Shown piece after piece: positions 43,922-56,099 of a DNA stretch of 64,000 nucleotides. Location: contig NC_134085.1 in the NCBI RefSeq assembly GCF_000715075.1, positions 151,618,178-151,682,177 on the forward strand, given 5' to 3'. The translations under genes were made by a program, and so were the position numbers. The notes beneath the pieces were generated by a model. It saw only the letters and a program-made list of their open reading frames with translations. It did no database searches and was not told where the DNA came from. Source of the stretch: Nicotiana tabacum. Its lineage: Eukaryota; Streptophyta; Magnoliopsida; Solanales; Solanaceae. Positions within the stretch are counted from its first letter, which is position 1; each line of letters opens with the position of its first letter.

Positions 43922-44297
43922 GTCATGTTTTATTAAGTTTCAAACTGGGTTTTGTTCTAGACCTGGCTTACCCGAGCGGACAACTCGAGTCGAGGAGGGG
44001 GCTACGTACCAGGGACCCGCGGGATCGTCCGGCTTTTTAACTTATCCGAGCCTCTTTCTACTTGGGCATGACACTAACAGAATAGGGAGTCTCAAACCAG
44101 TGAGCAGCATCCCCGAAGGTAAGAAGAAAAGGGTTCGGCACAGTTTATATATACAGTCAAATAATATCAAAGCGGTAACACATATCATCGGCATATGAAG
44201 CATATATCTCATGATAATATCAGATAATAAACAAAGCCAAAATAACAATTATTCCAAGCTCGAATTTCTACCCTGAACCAGTGGTTCTGGGTTAGAT

Positions 44298-44315
44298 TCC
44301 CCAGCAGAGTCGCCA
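44298..44315 (-). promoter_or_regulatory. Primer binding site of C
   Basis: TGGCGACTCTGCTGGGGA on minus, identical to B, four bases from the LTR. Confidence 0.85.
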
Positions 44316-46214
44316 GAGCTGTCACACCTCCTTTTTCCGCCCCCGCGAGGGGTGAGGGAGTTTTTCCAATTAAAGGACAATCGAAACGGGATTTGTTTGT
44401 TTATTTCAGAGTCGCCACTTGGGAGATTTAGGGTGTCCCAAGTCACCAGTTTAAACTCGAATCGAGGAAAAGAATGACTCTATATTACAGTCCGCAAACC
44501 AGAAATTTGGATAAGGAATTCTGTTAACCCGGGAGAAGGTGTTAGGCATTCCCGAGTTCCGTGGTTCTAGCACGGTCGCTCAACTGTCATATTTGGCTTA
44601 GTTATCGGATTTATACAAATATGAACTTATGTGTAGATTTTAACTCTTTACCGCTTTTATTATTATTATTATTATTATTATCTTACTGGGGATTGCAACG
44701 TTGTGAAAATGTGTCTCGAACCGCGTCACAATCAATGTACCCGTGGTCGTCGACACACTTTGACTCCATTGAGATTTGGATTTGGGTCACATAAATGTGC
44801 ACCCGAGTTTAGGAAGATAACATTATTAAATACGCGCCTAAGGATACTAACGCGTTGCTATTTTGAGAAAAAACCGTAAAGTTCGCTATGCGGCCTGTCT
44901 CGAAATCTAAGCATGTGAGATAACTGTCCGTTGAGGGCCCCGCAATTTGTGTATTCTTGTTTGTCGAGGCTCTTCTCATTCCTTATTTTTAAAAGGAATT
45001 TGCAACGTCATGAAAATGCATCTCAAACCACGTCACAATCAATGTACCCGTGATTAACGACACATCTCGACTTCGTTGAGATATGGATTTGGGTCACATA
45101 AATGTGCACCCGATTTAAGAAAGTAAATTATTAAAAGTACGTGCCTAACAGTGACTAACGTGTTATTACCTTGGGAAAAAGCCGTGATATTTGCTAAACG
45201 GCCCATCCCAGAATCTATATATTTTTAATATATACATTTAACGAGGGCCCCGCAATTTATGCATTTTATTTGGGCTCATCTCATCTCATTTTTATTTAAA
45301 GGAAAACCTAAAAGCAACTATGATTTCCTATCTTTGTTTGTCTCTAAAAAATAGAACAAAGGTCCTAATTAACTTGCATGGATCGGCATTGAACGTATTG
45401 CATCATGATATGAAATCAAGCAAACTCTAATATGCCTCACATGACCTTCAACAAATTGGTCTTAATAACAGCCCAAAAGAAAGAAAGATTTATTCAACTG
45501 TACAGGGGAAAAAAGGTGCCCGAGGTCGGGCCTTAAACAAGTTCAGGCCCAAGTCTTATCCGAAAAAAACTATCTCGTTGGGACTCTTAAGCGTCCAAAT
45601 TCCTTACGGATTTTTTTCTTGTGGTTTTGATTATCAGACGGTCTGATTATTGGGGAACACATGAGATGTCATAAGCTTGGACAAGAATCATTTGGTCCGT
45701 AGGAATTATAGCAACCCAGTTTAATCAACTATTGTATGAAACCCCCTCACATTACCACTACTAGATATGAAATCCCTACAATCATAAGAAATAATTACAC
45801 TACTTCATCATTCCACAGTCCACTTGATTACGATTTGCAATGTTTTTAGGCTGATTTATGACACACAGAAATCTGCTAAAAAACCAACAGGCACTATTAA
45901 TCCAATAAGGAGTCAATTAATACTAGTACCCCACTAAAACACGTAAGTATCTCTAAATACACAAATACAACAATTAATAGTTCGAACGAGCAAACTCATG
46001 TTCAACAATCCATCAGTCAATACAGTCCAGAGTTTACACAAATTATAAATGTTCAAATCGTCTAAGTCCCTGTCACTACCACTGTGCATTTAATTGACTA
46101 CTAAACGAGCTGAAATTAGATTAACAGAAGCTTTATGCCATTTCTTCAAATATCAACTATACATTGCCCTGATTCAGTCTTTCATACATCAATGGAAGCT
46201 GTAGAAAAAAATAC

Positions 46215-47950
46215 CTGGTAGAGGAACAGAAACATAGTAGAAAAGAAGTCAGCAGCAGTTGCAATAGCACAACAGCAGATTCAGCAACACAACAGTAGCC
46301 AAAATAACCCAGCAATAGATTAAGACCCAACAGTAGCTTCAGAAAATGCCATACAGCAACCCCAAATGCACCAGAAAATCCCAGAATGCAACCCAAATAC
46401 CCAACAGCAATATAAACCACCACAATATGACCAAAACTTGAGTTTGCAACAAGAGATGGACCAACAGACTTTCAGAAAATTCCCACAGCTCTCAATGCAA
46501 CAGTAACAGGGGTAAATACTGATTTCAACAGTAAAAGTGAAGTAGATTTTTCTTCTTTAAATCTCAAACCCACTGAACTTTAGTGTAGAAACTTCTAGCC
46601 TACTCTCTCTATTCCTCTAGAGTTTTAAAGTTAAATTTCCAGTTTTAATCCTCTTTTTTTTTTCTCTGGTCTCTTAGGATCAGAAAAACCAGCAGTGTAC
46701 CCAACAAAAACAGGCCAAACAGAGAAGGAAAATAGGTGCAGAAACACAATGACTTCTGCTTGTTATGTTCAGAAATCCAGCACTCTTTTAACTCTCAACA
46801 CTTAAAAATTGTTCAGCCTTTGATTTCTGATTTTTCTCCCCTCTTAAACTCTGATTTCTAACCTTAATTTCTGATTTTTCTAACCTCTTAAACTCTGATG
46901 TCTAACCTTAATTTCTGATTTTTCTAACCTCTTAAACTCTGATGTCTAACCCCTTTCTTAACCAACAATAACTCTTGTTATAACCTGAAAAAGACCCCCT
47001 AAGGTCTGCCTAGAACTTCACAGCCTCTAGGTCTGCCCATACCCTTTAATCCTATGCCTAAGTGTCTTTTATTGATCCCCACTATATTGTTCCCAATGCT
47101 TGTCCTATTTGTTTTAACCAAGAGTTATGTGTGTATTATAACATTTACTTAATTCCCATGCTTGTTGTTTTGTTCCCTATTGTGATTAGGTTAATAGTAT
47201 TTTGATTACCACTTGACATACTTTTAACTTAACCCTTGATTAGACTCTGTCAAATGCCAAAATTACCCTTAACAATTGCATATTACTGTATTACCCTAAC
47301 TTTAATAGTCAGTATATAAGCCCATTTGGATTTAGCTAATCACTAACTACTAACTAATCAATCTTAAACTCAATACTGATTTTAAGTTGGTCTATCAGAT
47401 TTCTACAACTATATTTAGTTCCTAAACTAAGTTCAACTCAAAATCAGATCACAAACATGGGTGCTAATCAAATGGAAAGAGTTGGTCATATTGGGAGCCA
47501 ATCCTGTCCAACTCAGAGCCAAACAATACCAAAAACAACAGCCCACAGGCTAAGCTCGAAGCAGTGATGAATAATGAACAGACCTCTATGGAAATCATGA
47601 GGTTACTGCCTGAATGAGTAGTCTAATTCATAGACAACACTGAACATATTCCAAAGGTTCATTATGTGCTAGCATACAGATTTAGATGAGTTATTGTCCT
47701 GGCAAACATACATGGAGGGTATTAATGAGCTACTGTCATGTTTTCTTCTAGTTTCTAACAGATTAATTGACGACACTTATTTAAACGACTATACAAACTA
47801 TAATATACAGCAGACAATCAAATAAAACAACAAAACAAACTAAACACTATCTCAGGGTTTACAAAATTGACAAAAAAATCATAAACAAACCAAACCAAAC
47901 ATGAAAGACAGATAGAATCTATAGGAGAACAAAAGAAAAGGGAAAATTAC
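46215..47950 (-). other. Possible intron within the LTR of C
   Basis: Minus: GCTGAG|GTAATTTTCC at 47950; CTGACTTCT and a pyrimidine-rich tract to CTCTACCAG|GTATTT at 46215. About 1736 nt. Confidence 0.35.
46835..46950. repeat. Short direct repeats in LTR of C
   Basis: CTCTTAAACTCTGAT with TTTCTGATTTTT recurs about every 50-55 bp, two to three times. Confidence 0.7.
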
Positions 47951-48021
47951 CTCAGCGATTTGAAATTAAAACTGACTCAAGCTCGAACTCGAACTCAACC
48001 ATTTTTGGGGTCGAATGGACC

Positions 48022-48058
48022 TTAATCGGGTGTTCTCAACTGAGAACACTTCGACTAA
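48022..48058. other. Long hairpin in LTR of C
   Basis: GTGTTCTCA / TGAGAACAC arms with TTA...TAA outside. Counterpart of 6248-6285. Confidence 0.6.
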
Positions 48059-48254
48059 GGTTGATTAGACCCCATATCGTCTTTCAATTCGGACAGACCT
48101 CCATTTTTGGTTTTTTTAGGGTTCTTAGGGCTCGAATTAGGGCTCGAGCCTTTCTGGTTAGATTCGAACGGAACCAAGGTCATTCAGGGGGTGAGGAAGG
48201 TCAGGAGGTGATGTGGTATGAGTTTGGGGTCGGTGGGTGTAGATCCGGTTTTCA

Positions 48255-48280
48255 CTCGAATCTTCGATTGAAGATTCGAG
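48255..48280. other. Inverted repeat in LTR of C
   Basis: CTCGAATCTTC / GAAGATTCGAG, loop GATT. Counterpart of 6024-6051. Confidence 0.75.
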
Positions 48281-49214
48281 AAGCTGCAGGGTGATTCGAG
48301 GTAAACGGTCAGTGGATTCGTGTTCAGGGTGGTTGGGTGCATCAGGGGTGTTGTTTTAGTAGCCATCGGAGTCCGGGTGGTCGGGTTTATGGTTGGGGAA
48401 TCCTAAGGCGGCTAGGGTTTGAGAGGGGGGGTTCTAGGGACGAAGGTAAATAGTGTGTGAGGGGGGGGGGGGTTTGGTTTGTGGCGTGGGGTGACGGATT
48501 GGCCTTTTATATGGGGTGGGTGGTTTAATCCTGGCCACTGGATCAATCAAGATCGATGGCCAGGATTAGGGGAGCTTAACAACACGGTGTCGTTTGGTTA
48601 AGTAGGGGGTCGGTTCGAACCAGGCAACGGGTCGGGTTCAGGGAATGGGTAAGGGAGATGAGATCCTGGCCGTTGGATTGATTTAATCCAACGGCTCCGA
48701 TTAAAAGGAGCAAAACGACGTCGTTTGAGGCGTCAGGAAGCTTGACCAAATTGGACCGGGTATGGGGTTGCTTTGGGCCTGGATTTGGGTCCACCTAGGG
48801 TGGCCCAATCCCGATTTCCTTCATTTTTTCACCTATTTTCCTTCTTTTCTTATAATTATCAAAATTAAACAAAAATCCTAAATAATTTATACAATCAAAA
48901 ATTACACATATATTGTTTAACACCTATAATTAAAACTAAAATCACACAATGACAAGAAATACGCGTGCATATTTTTTGTGACTTTCTTTTAACCAAATTT
49001 ATGGTTAATTAATTCGTAAATGCACCACTAATTCCTAAATACATGCAACATGTATTTTTGTATTTTTTAATCATAGTAAGGCGAGCATTTACGGATAAAA
49101 TAATTATCAAAATGTCACACAAATCCTCAAAATTGTACCCGAAGGTAACTTGTTTTATTTCTTTTCCGATTTTTTTTGGAGTAGTTTCCGTGAAGCAAAA
49201 ATCACGTGCTCACA

Positions 49215-52050
49215 CTTATTTTTATTTATTTTTTGTTTGTTCTTGTTTCAATACTTGATTTTAAGTTTTTAAGCTTAGTCGTTCATCTTAATTCAATAGA
49301 TTTTTTTCCTTCTTTTGATTAATACGTTTGTCCTGATTAATTGATGCCTTTGTAGGTTAGCTTTTTATTTCAGTTTAATTTTTGTTATTTTGTGGTTTTG
49401 TTAGTGATCGTATTGTTGTAGTTAGAAGGCTTATTTTGTTAATCGTTCTACGTGCATTAGATTTTCTGTCTGCTTATTAGTTAGATTGGTATAAGTTTAA
49501 TGGTGTTTACTTAGTTATGATTGTTAATCCTGTTTCATCGATAATTAGACAGTGGTAAAATAGGATTTCATTTGTCAGTTGTAGCTCAATTCATAGTTTA
49601 GAAAGTAGTTCGGTTATGACTATAATTTTGAGTTGAAACTAAGGGCAATTGGGGTAATTCAGGGGTGTGGAATTTAGCTAAAATTTCCTAGAAGCTTCTA
49701 GATGTGGGTATGCAGGTACTTTTCAGTAAAACAAGGGTATAACTTGGGTAACAAGTCAAGGATTAAAAGACCAAAGTTGAAATAAAAGTGGGAATGAATG
49801 GTAAACTGAAATGGGGAGGCTGCTCTCTGCTAGGCCTATAAAAGGCATCACAAATACCCTTCATTGGGGAGTTTTTTTTGGGAGTCCCAAAATTCCCCCC
49901 AAAAATCATTATGCAGATCTGAGCTTCAGAATTTGAATTTAAAAAAAAAGGTTCAAACTCTGAACTCTAATAGCTCAAATCCCCTTTTAGATTTTAGATT
50001 CTGCCAAAAGTCCAAAAACAAACACAAAAGCAGTAGAAAAGTCCAAAAAAAACTACTGTTACATTAGTTTCCTTAAGTCATTTTCAGAGTTCAGCACTTA
50101 ATTCAAGTTTCTAGCTCAATTAGGATCCAAAACTGTTTGAATTCCTTTGTTTCTATTTGGTATTTGAGGTCTGAAGGTAATTTGGGTCAGCTGGGCATTG
50201 AATCTGATTAAATCGAGTTGACTATGGTGATCTGTTAAGTGTGCGGGTATGCTGGGTTCATTTTCTGGTTGTTTGATATAGTTTTGGGTTAATTTGTTGA
50301 TTCTGCTTGGTCTTCAATTCATTTTTGAACTGCTGAATCCTTTCTGGGCTGTTGCACTCATTCGTTGACTACTGCTGGGTTATAACTGGTTCCCTAAAAC
50401 TGTTACAGCTGCTGACTTCTCCTTTTCTACTTGATTCGCACTTCAGGTACACACAGCTTCGAACTCACGTCAGTGTAACCTTGAACTGGAGTTGAAATAA
50501 AATGTTCATCAGATTTACGTGCGTGGATTACTTTCTGTTGTTCGTAGTTAGATAGATTGTTGTACTTATTTGGTTAGTTGTAGTTTTGTGTTACATGAAC
50601 AATGGATGTTGGGCCTTTATAATTAGGACTGCTTTAGTTTGGTTTGGACTGTTCGGACTATTAATGTGTATTAGCTTAGTATGACTTTGTTTGGTGGTTA
50701 GTTAATGATCGATATTAGTAATAATATAATTATGAAAGTTTGATTTAGATCTTAATTTGTAGTTAGTAACTCAATACTTGAACAACTGCAAGTGATAAAA
50801 AAAATGCCAACATTAGCGTGAATCAATTTAGATTTGTTAGATTACTAGTGGAAAATTACAATTAACTCAGATTGTTGGACACATTTCTGTTTTTATGTTA
50901 GTGCAGTCTTATTAAGGGTATTAAAATACTTGGTGTTGTTTTGGATTCAAAAGCAATAAATATATCCCATTTTGGAAATAATACACGACATATTAGTATG
51001 ATGAAAGGCCATTTCATCTCCAGCCCTTATAAATGAAATTAATGCTCATGTTTGCAATATGTACACTGTTAAGTAAATGGAATGGTCTGGGTGGTCCACT
51101 GATTGTTAAATAATATGCAATTCGTTTATGGTCTCGTCATGGGCTCAAATTGTTCAGCCCTCTCTAGATGAAGCTTGGTTTGTTTTGAACCACTTGTGGA
51201 AAGTGTCCTGCTTTACTCATTCAGTTACTGGGCCTGATTGGTTGATATTGAATTATAAGAACTTGGTCCTTTCAATATGGTAATTAATTAGGATTTTTTT
51301 CTTTTTTTTATTTAAAGACAAATAAAATAGAAAATCGTAGTCGCTTTAGGTTTGCCTTTTTAAAAAAAATAAAATGAGATGAGCCTCGCCCAAACAAAAA
51401 TACATAAATTGCGGGGCCCTCTGTAAATGGTTGTATTAAAATACTTAGATTTCGGGACGGGCCGTTTAGCGAATTTCACGGCATTTCCCAGAAATAATAA
51501 CGCGCTAGTCTCTTTAGGCACGTATATTAATTAACATTACCTTCCTAAATTCGGGTATGCATTTCATGTGACCCAAATTAAATCCCAAAATGTTGAATAA
51601 AATGTGTTCAGGATTGCGGGTGCATTTCATGTGACGCGATCCAAAGACACGTTTTAAACGACGTTCAACTTTCTTTAAATATTAAATAAAAGCGGTTAAA
51701 ACTTACAATCGGAACATAGGTCTATCATGTATTAAAATTAATTAGATAAAGAAGCTAAATACGATAGTTAAGCGACCGTTCTAAAACCACGGAACCCAGG
51801 AATGCCTAACACCTTCTCCCGGGTTAACAAAATTTCTTACTCGGATTTTTGGTTCGCGGACTGTAATACAGAGTCAATCTCTTCCTCGATTCGGGATTTG
51901 AACCGGTGACTTGGGATACCATAAATTATCCCAAGTGGCGACTCTGAACTTTAATAAAAATAATCCCATTTCGATTGTCACTTTAAGTTGGAAAAAAAAA
52001 CTCCACCTATATACACCCTTTCGGGGGTGTACGTAAGAGGAGGTGTGACA
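49215..52050 (+). repeat. 5' LTR of element D, 3' part
   Basis: 2836 bp, ending TGTGACA at 52050. Contains TATA box 2 (49837), acceptor-like site CGCACTTCAG|GTACAC (50446) behind a CTGAC and pyrimidine tract, and one ~300-bp block (51355-51690). The upstream part with TATA box 1 is not in the window. Confidence 0.9.
49837..49845 (+). promoter_or_regulatory. TATA box 2 in LTR of D
   Basis: TATAAAAGG, in the place of 7203 in B. Prediction from motif. Confidence 0.5.
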
Positions 52051-52054
52051 GCTC

Positions 52055-52085
52055 TGGCGACTCTGCTGGGGATCGAACCCAGAAT
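52055..52085 (+). promoter_or_regulatory. Primer binding site of D with T-arm extension
   Basis: TGGCGACTCTGCTGGGGA, then TCGAACCCAG. The complement reads CTGGG TTCGATC CCCAG, a 5-bp stem with a 7-nt loop like a tRNA T arm, followed by an acceptor strand and GCCA. B, A and C keep CTGGG..CCCAG but not the loop. Confidence 0.75.
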
Positions 52086-52431
52086 CTCTGGTTCAGGGTT
52101 CAAGAATTCGAGCTTAGAATAATTGTTATAGTTGGCTTTATCCATTATCTGATTTTGTTACATGATTTGGGGCCTAATGTGCTAAGTGATTGCTTTTACC
52201 GCTTTGATATTCCGTGAACTGTATATAAACTATTGCGAAATCCCTCTTCTCTCTGAGTCTTCTAAATCATGAAGAAGTGTGCACTTCGTGTGACTTCTTT
52301 TCTGTTAGAGTCATATCCCAAATTTAGAACGAGGTTCGAACAAGTTGCAAAGCCGTCGAAGTTTCTGTATTCCCGGTATGCTGCCCCCCTAGAGCAAACA
52401 CCCAGGTTCTGAACCTAGTATAACTCAACTT

Positions 52432-52548
52432 CATGCCGGATCCCTAGTAGGAACACTTATTTGCATCATGTACATTTGACTTAGGGGACTCAACACAGGG
52501 GTTGGGTCCGTCTAGGACAAGCAACCTGAAATGAAAAAGACCATCCTG
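52432..52548 (+). promoter_or_regulatory. Conserved leader block of D
   Basis: Nearly identical to 9734-9848 by eye although D coding regions are far more decayed. Confidence 0.7.
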
Positions 52549-52935
52549 ATGCATCCTACTTGTTTTTTGTGCATTTATTTGTTCGGGCTTGCATGCTGAC
52601 CGACTTCTGAATCTCGGGAATATCAGAAATTCGAGAAAAGAAAAGAGAGAGAGGAAATAGTGGTGTAGAGAGTTAATTACCTATTTTAGAATAAAACCAA
52701 TGCCAAGTACTGTCGAAACTCTGCCGAAATTTTGAGAAAAAAATAAAAAGAAAATATTTTATGTTTTTAATTGTTTGTTTTACTCAAAAAAACAAATATG
52801 TGTGGAAAAAAATATTTTATTTTAGTTTGTCTTGTTTTAAAAAACGGAGGAGAAAAATAGTTTGTTTGTTTGTTATGAAAGGGAAAAAAAGGGAAAAAGA
52901 ATCTTGTTTTCAAAAATAGCTAGTTTCTCCGCCCG

Positions 52936-52980
52936 AACTACGCAGGTTTGATTCTCACCGGATTTGAGATACGTAGGCAA
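52936..52980 (+). other. Stem-loop family 1, copy D1 (leader)
   Basis: CTACG (52938) pairs with CGTAG (52972); inner TCTCA/TGAGA, loop of 7. Confidence 0.8.
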
Positions 52981-53320
52981 CCCTCATCGGGTCCAACCTC
53001 CTTTTGCAAAAATAGCCAAAAATGTCAAATTTTAATTGTCATCATAAATAAGTCGGGTGATGCCATTTTTGTCAAAAATAGCCGAATGTCCCCAAAAGGG
53101 ACGCCGGAAGGTCGATTTTGCATAACTAGCCACCTTTGGTCATTTTTAAGATTTTGATCGGTTAATCCACACAGCCTTAAAATCCTCATCTCCAAAGTGC
53201 TGAAAGGCCGTGTTTGAAAAACCGGGTCCTTCATTTTAGTTTGAAAAAAACAAAAATAGTAGTTTTGTTTTGAATCAAATAAATTTACCTTTTTCTTAAT
53301 CACCTTAATAAATGTGTAGG

Positions 53321-55367
53321 ATGAGCACAAAGGCAAACGAATTTTTCACCATACTTAATGAGGTCTCCTCCAGCTCCACATGTGGTGGAATGATCTGGGA
53401 GAAGGCAACAAAGAAATAGTGGCTAGAATCCTGGGAGGTCTTGTCGGTCTACTAAATGTCAAGACAAAGTCGGATGTCATCGAGGCCTTAATACCATTTT
53501 GGGACCCGACCCGCAATGTGTTTCGCTTTGGGGGTTTTGAGCTTACACCCACGCTGGAGGAAGTCGTGGGTTATGCGGGTTTGAATGGAAATCTGAGGGT
53601 CAATATTTGTTGTCACCAAGACCAGTATCTCCGCACAAATTTTTGGATTTGCTAAACATCAGCCGGAGTGTTCAGAATGATGATTTGTCGGGAGGATGTT
53701 GCACTCTTCAGTTCCTGTATCAACGTTATGGTAATCCTCGGGGTTTCGAAGTACCAAATCTAGGACTGACCCATGCTGGAAACAGAAGTAAGTGGGAAGC
53801 TAGACGAACCTTGGCATTCATAACGGCATTCTTGGGAATGGTGATTTGCCCACGAGAAGATAAGAAAATAGAGGCAGGTCTTGTGAGGATGGTTGATGTT
53901 GCGATTAAAAGGGCAGATAACACTATAGTACCCCTAATTTTGTCAGAAATTTACCGAGCATTGACTGTGTGCAGGGAGGGAGGAAATTTTTTCCAAGGTT
54001 GCAATTTATTACTTCAGTTGTGGATGCAAGAACATCTGTGCCACCGGGCGGGGTACATGAACTATGGGCTGACTGGGTTAAGCTGTATCGAAGAATTTGA
54101 AAAGCGGGTAAGGGGTATTGCATTTCCTGAAGGTACTGAAGTTTGGCTCATACGACTGGGGTCATTGACTGATGATCAAATTGAATGGGCATTTGGGTGG
54201 TTGCCCGTTACCGAGGTGCTATATATGTCAGCGGGAGAGTGTCATATTCTTTTAATGGGTGTTCGGAGTATCCAACTGTATGCTCCCCATCGGGTACTAT
54301 GCCAACTGGGAAAGTTTCAAGTCGTCCCCAAAGATGAAGACTTGAGCAAGCATGTCATTGAGTTGAGTTCGAGAACCACATTCCTAGAAGATAAAATTCG
54401 CAAATTATGGAACGAATGTCGGTTCCTCGAGCCTAAGACTATGGTCCAAGATCTGGCTAAAGGTGAGGTGGACCCGAAGTATAATGCGTGGTTTGGGAAA
54501 AGGTTCCAGATTCTCCAAAGGCTCGCCAAAAGAGCCCACGTCCAACAGTTTACTAATGATTCACAAGAGCAATGGGGTTGGTTAGCAAAAGAAGAGGGTT
54601 ATAGGGCAGAAATAGGCAATCTGAAGCGACAGATTAGAGACCTAGAATTTGAAAATAGTTTGCAAGTTGATGCCGAGCAGGGAGAAAAGAACAAATTGGC
54701 CCAAGAAAATGAGGCACTAAAAGCCCAAATCCGACAAATGAGGATATATGCTGACAACCAACAAAGGAGTCAGTCGGATGAGCGGTTAATAAAAGGTTTG
54801 AAAAGGGAAATCAGTGAGTGCCGGGATGATTTGAAGAAATCTGAGGATACCATAGCACAACTCCAGGCACAATGGGAAAAAAGAACAAAAGAGCTCACAC
54901 AGTACTTATAGCAAGCGAGGAAAGATTATGAAAAGACCATTGCCAGTGTAAAAAGGAAGGTGACCACCCTAGAAAGTGAGGCGGCTAAACAAGCCAAGGC
55001 TTTTGAAACCGAAAGTGAACACTGCTGTGATCTAATGGCCTTGATGGAAGATTAAATACAGCAGTTATAGAAACAACATCTGCATGATTCTCGGGTTTTG
55101 AAGGCTAGAGGGGATCAGATAGAATGCCTACTCCTAGAGAAAGACCGAATCAGGGACAAGATTTTGACTATTGCTCATGCTATTACCAGGAAATGTCGGG
55201 TGTGTGAAAACATGACCCGCACTACTTTCTTCTCGACAGTGATGATATTTGTGAAGAAAATCATGTATGAATTAGAACAGCTGGAAAGGGGCCTTACACC
55301 TAAACCCGCGGCAAGGCCGGATGATGCCCCGCGGGCACCCAAATTTAAAGCTTTAATGTATTCATAG
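53321..55367 (+). pseudogene. ORF1 of element D, broken
   Basis: ATG 53321 (MSTKANEFF). The frame changes before 53380, where WWNDLGEGNKEIV and FWDPTRNVFRFGGFEL follow, and again near 53610. The long piece 53607-54911 holds the rest of the N-terminal domain and the start of the coiled coil (ETEIGNLKRQIRDLEFEN-like). Stops at 54909, about 55053 and 55068, then open to TAG at 55365. Same domain order as in B. Confidence 0.88.
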
Positions 55368-56099
55368 GTCGAGTCTGCATTTTCTTTCTCCTTAGAGTCT
55401 GTTTTCTGTTAGAGTCTGTTTTTTCTTTCGCGTCAAAGTCTATCAGAAGTCCTTGAGTTTGTATTTGGTTTGGTTTCGAGTCTGTTATGTTCCTTTCTGA
55501 AAGCGTCTAGTTTGTAATAGAATGTTTATTAATGAAAATTGAAAATTCCCAAAATTGTCTCTTTACTTTTCGCACTTATCTTCACGAACTACGCTCGGTA
55601 TGATTCGTGCGGGGTCACGATATATAGGAAATCCTCATCGTATTCGGCCATAACCTTAAGAGAAAAGCAAAAGAGAGGGAAGAAAATGAAAGAAAAACAG
55701 AAAAAGGTAAAAGAGCGGGAAAACAAGAAAGAGTGAAAATAAGAAGTCGAGGGAGTGAGAGAACCAAAATAAGCAGAAAATAAAGGCAAGAATTGAAAAG
55801 GAAACAGAGAAAAGAAAGAAAAGCAGGGGAAAAAAAGAAAGAAAGATGGGAAAAGGAAGCAAAAAGAGAAAGAAAGTTGCCGTTGGAAATAAAAGCCGGG
55901 ATGAAGCAAGCAGCCGAGCAAATGCATAATAGAATCCGTTAAACTGCTTAGGTGCATTCATTCCCCAACGTTCGGTTATCAAATCTTCTCATGCCCTAAC
56001 CATTGACCAAGCTGTTGTTGATTTTGAGTTCAGGTAGGTGGTTAGTTGTTTGGCATTCTGGCAACCCATCCATACAACACGTCTAAAGATAAAGTGAAC
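55368..56099 (+). other. Spacer between ORF1 and gag of D
   Basis: Stem-loop D2 (55587-55628) followed by a ~200-bp purine-rich tract (55665-55885, GAAA/AGAGA words). Open frames on minus here reflect the low-complexity tract. Confidence 0.7.
55587..55628 (+). other. Stem-loop family 1, copy D2 (ORF1-gag spacer)
   Basis: Outer CTACG (55589) against TATAG (55623), partly lost; inner stem TCGTG/CACGA perfect, a compensated version of TCACG/CGTGA in A and B. Confidence 0.75.

Larger units (their letters stand above)
43195..44319 (-). other. 5' leader of element C
   Basis: Noncoding. Stem-loop C1 (43550-43598), conserved block (43801-43921), primer site (44298-44315). An open frame at 43191-43475 (minus, 94 codons) has no partner in A, B or D. 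Confidence 0.8.
42384..49214 (-). mobile_element. Element C: 5' part of an Ogre/Tat element, cut by element A
   Basis: In minus-strand order: LTR (44320-49214), primer site, leader, first ~270 codons of ORF1. Element A begins exactly where C stops (42383/42384), so the rest of C should lie beyond the left edge. C itself is inserted in the LTR of D: its terminal TGTGAGCACGTGAT ends at 49214 and D sequence starts at 49215. Confidence 0.9.
44320..49214 (-). repeat. 5' LTR of element C
   Basis: 4895 bp from TGTGAGCACGTGATTTTTGC (at 49214) to TGTGACA (44320), the longest LTR here. Contents: TATA box 1 (48503-48512), hairpins 48255-48280 and 48022-48058, donor-like site 47950, TATA-like site about 47313, acceptor-like site 46215, two copies of the ~310-bp block (44690-45305). 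A direct repeat of a ~55-bp unit around 46840-46950 (CTGATTTTTCTAACCTCTTA) is special to C. Confidence 0.92.
52051..53320 (+). other. 5' leader of element D
   Basis: Noncoding. Primer site (52055), conserved block (52432-52548), A/T- and purine-rich tracts (52640-52900), stem-loop D1 (52936-52980). Confidence 0.8.

Noticed and set aside
52055..52085. tRNA gene fragment
   Set aside because: Only acceptor and T-arm complement are present, exactly at the primer site of an LTR element; no D arm or anticodon arm.
55589..55982. Phe/Ser/Leu-rich minus-strand ORFs resembling membrane proteins (also 63406-63805 and 3078-3563)
   Set aside because: They are translations of polypurine or polypyrimidine tracts in element spacers and are not conserved.
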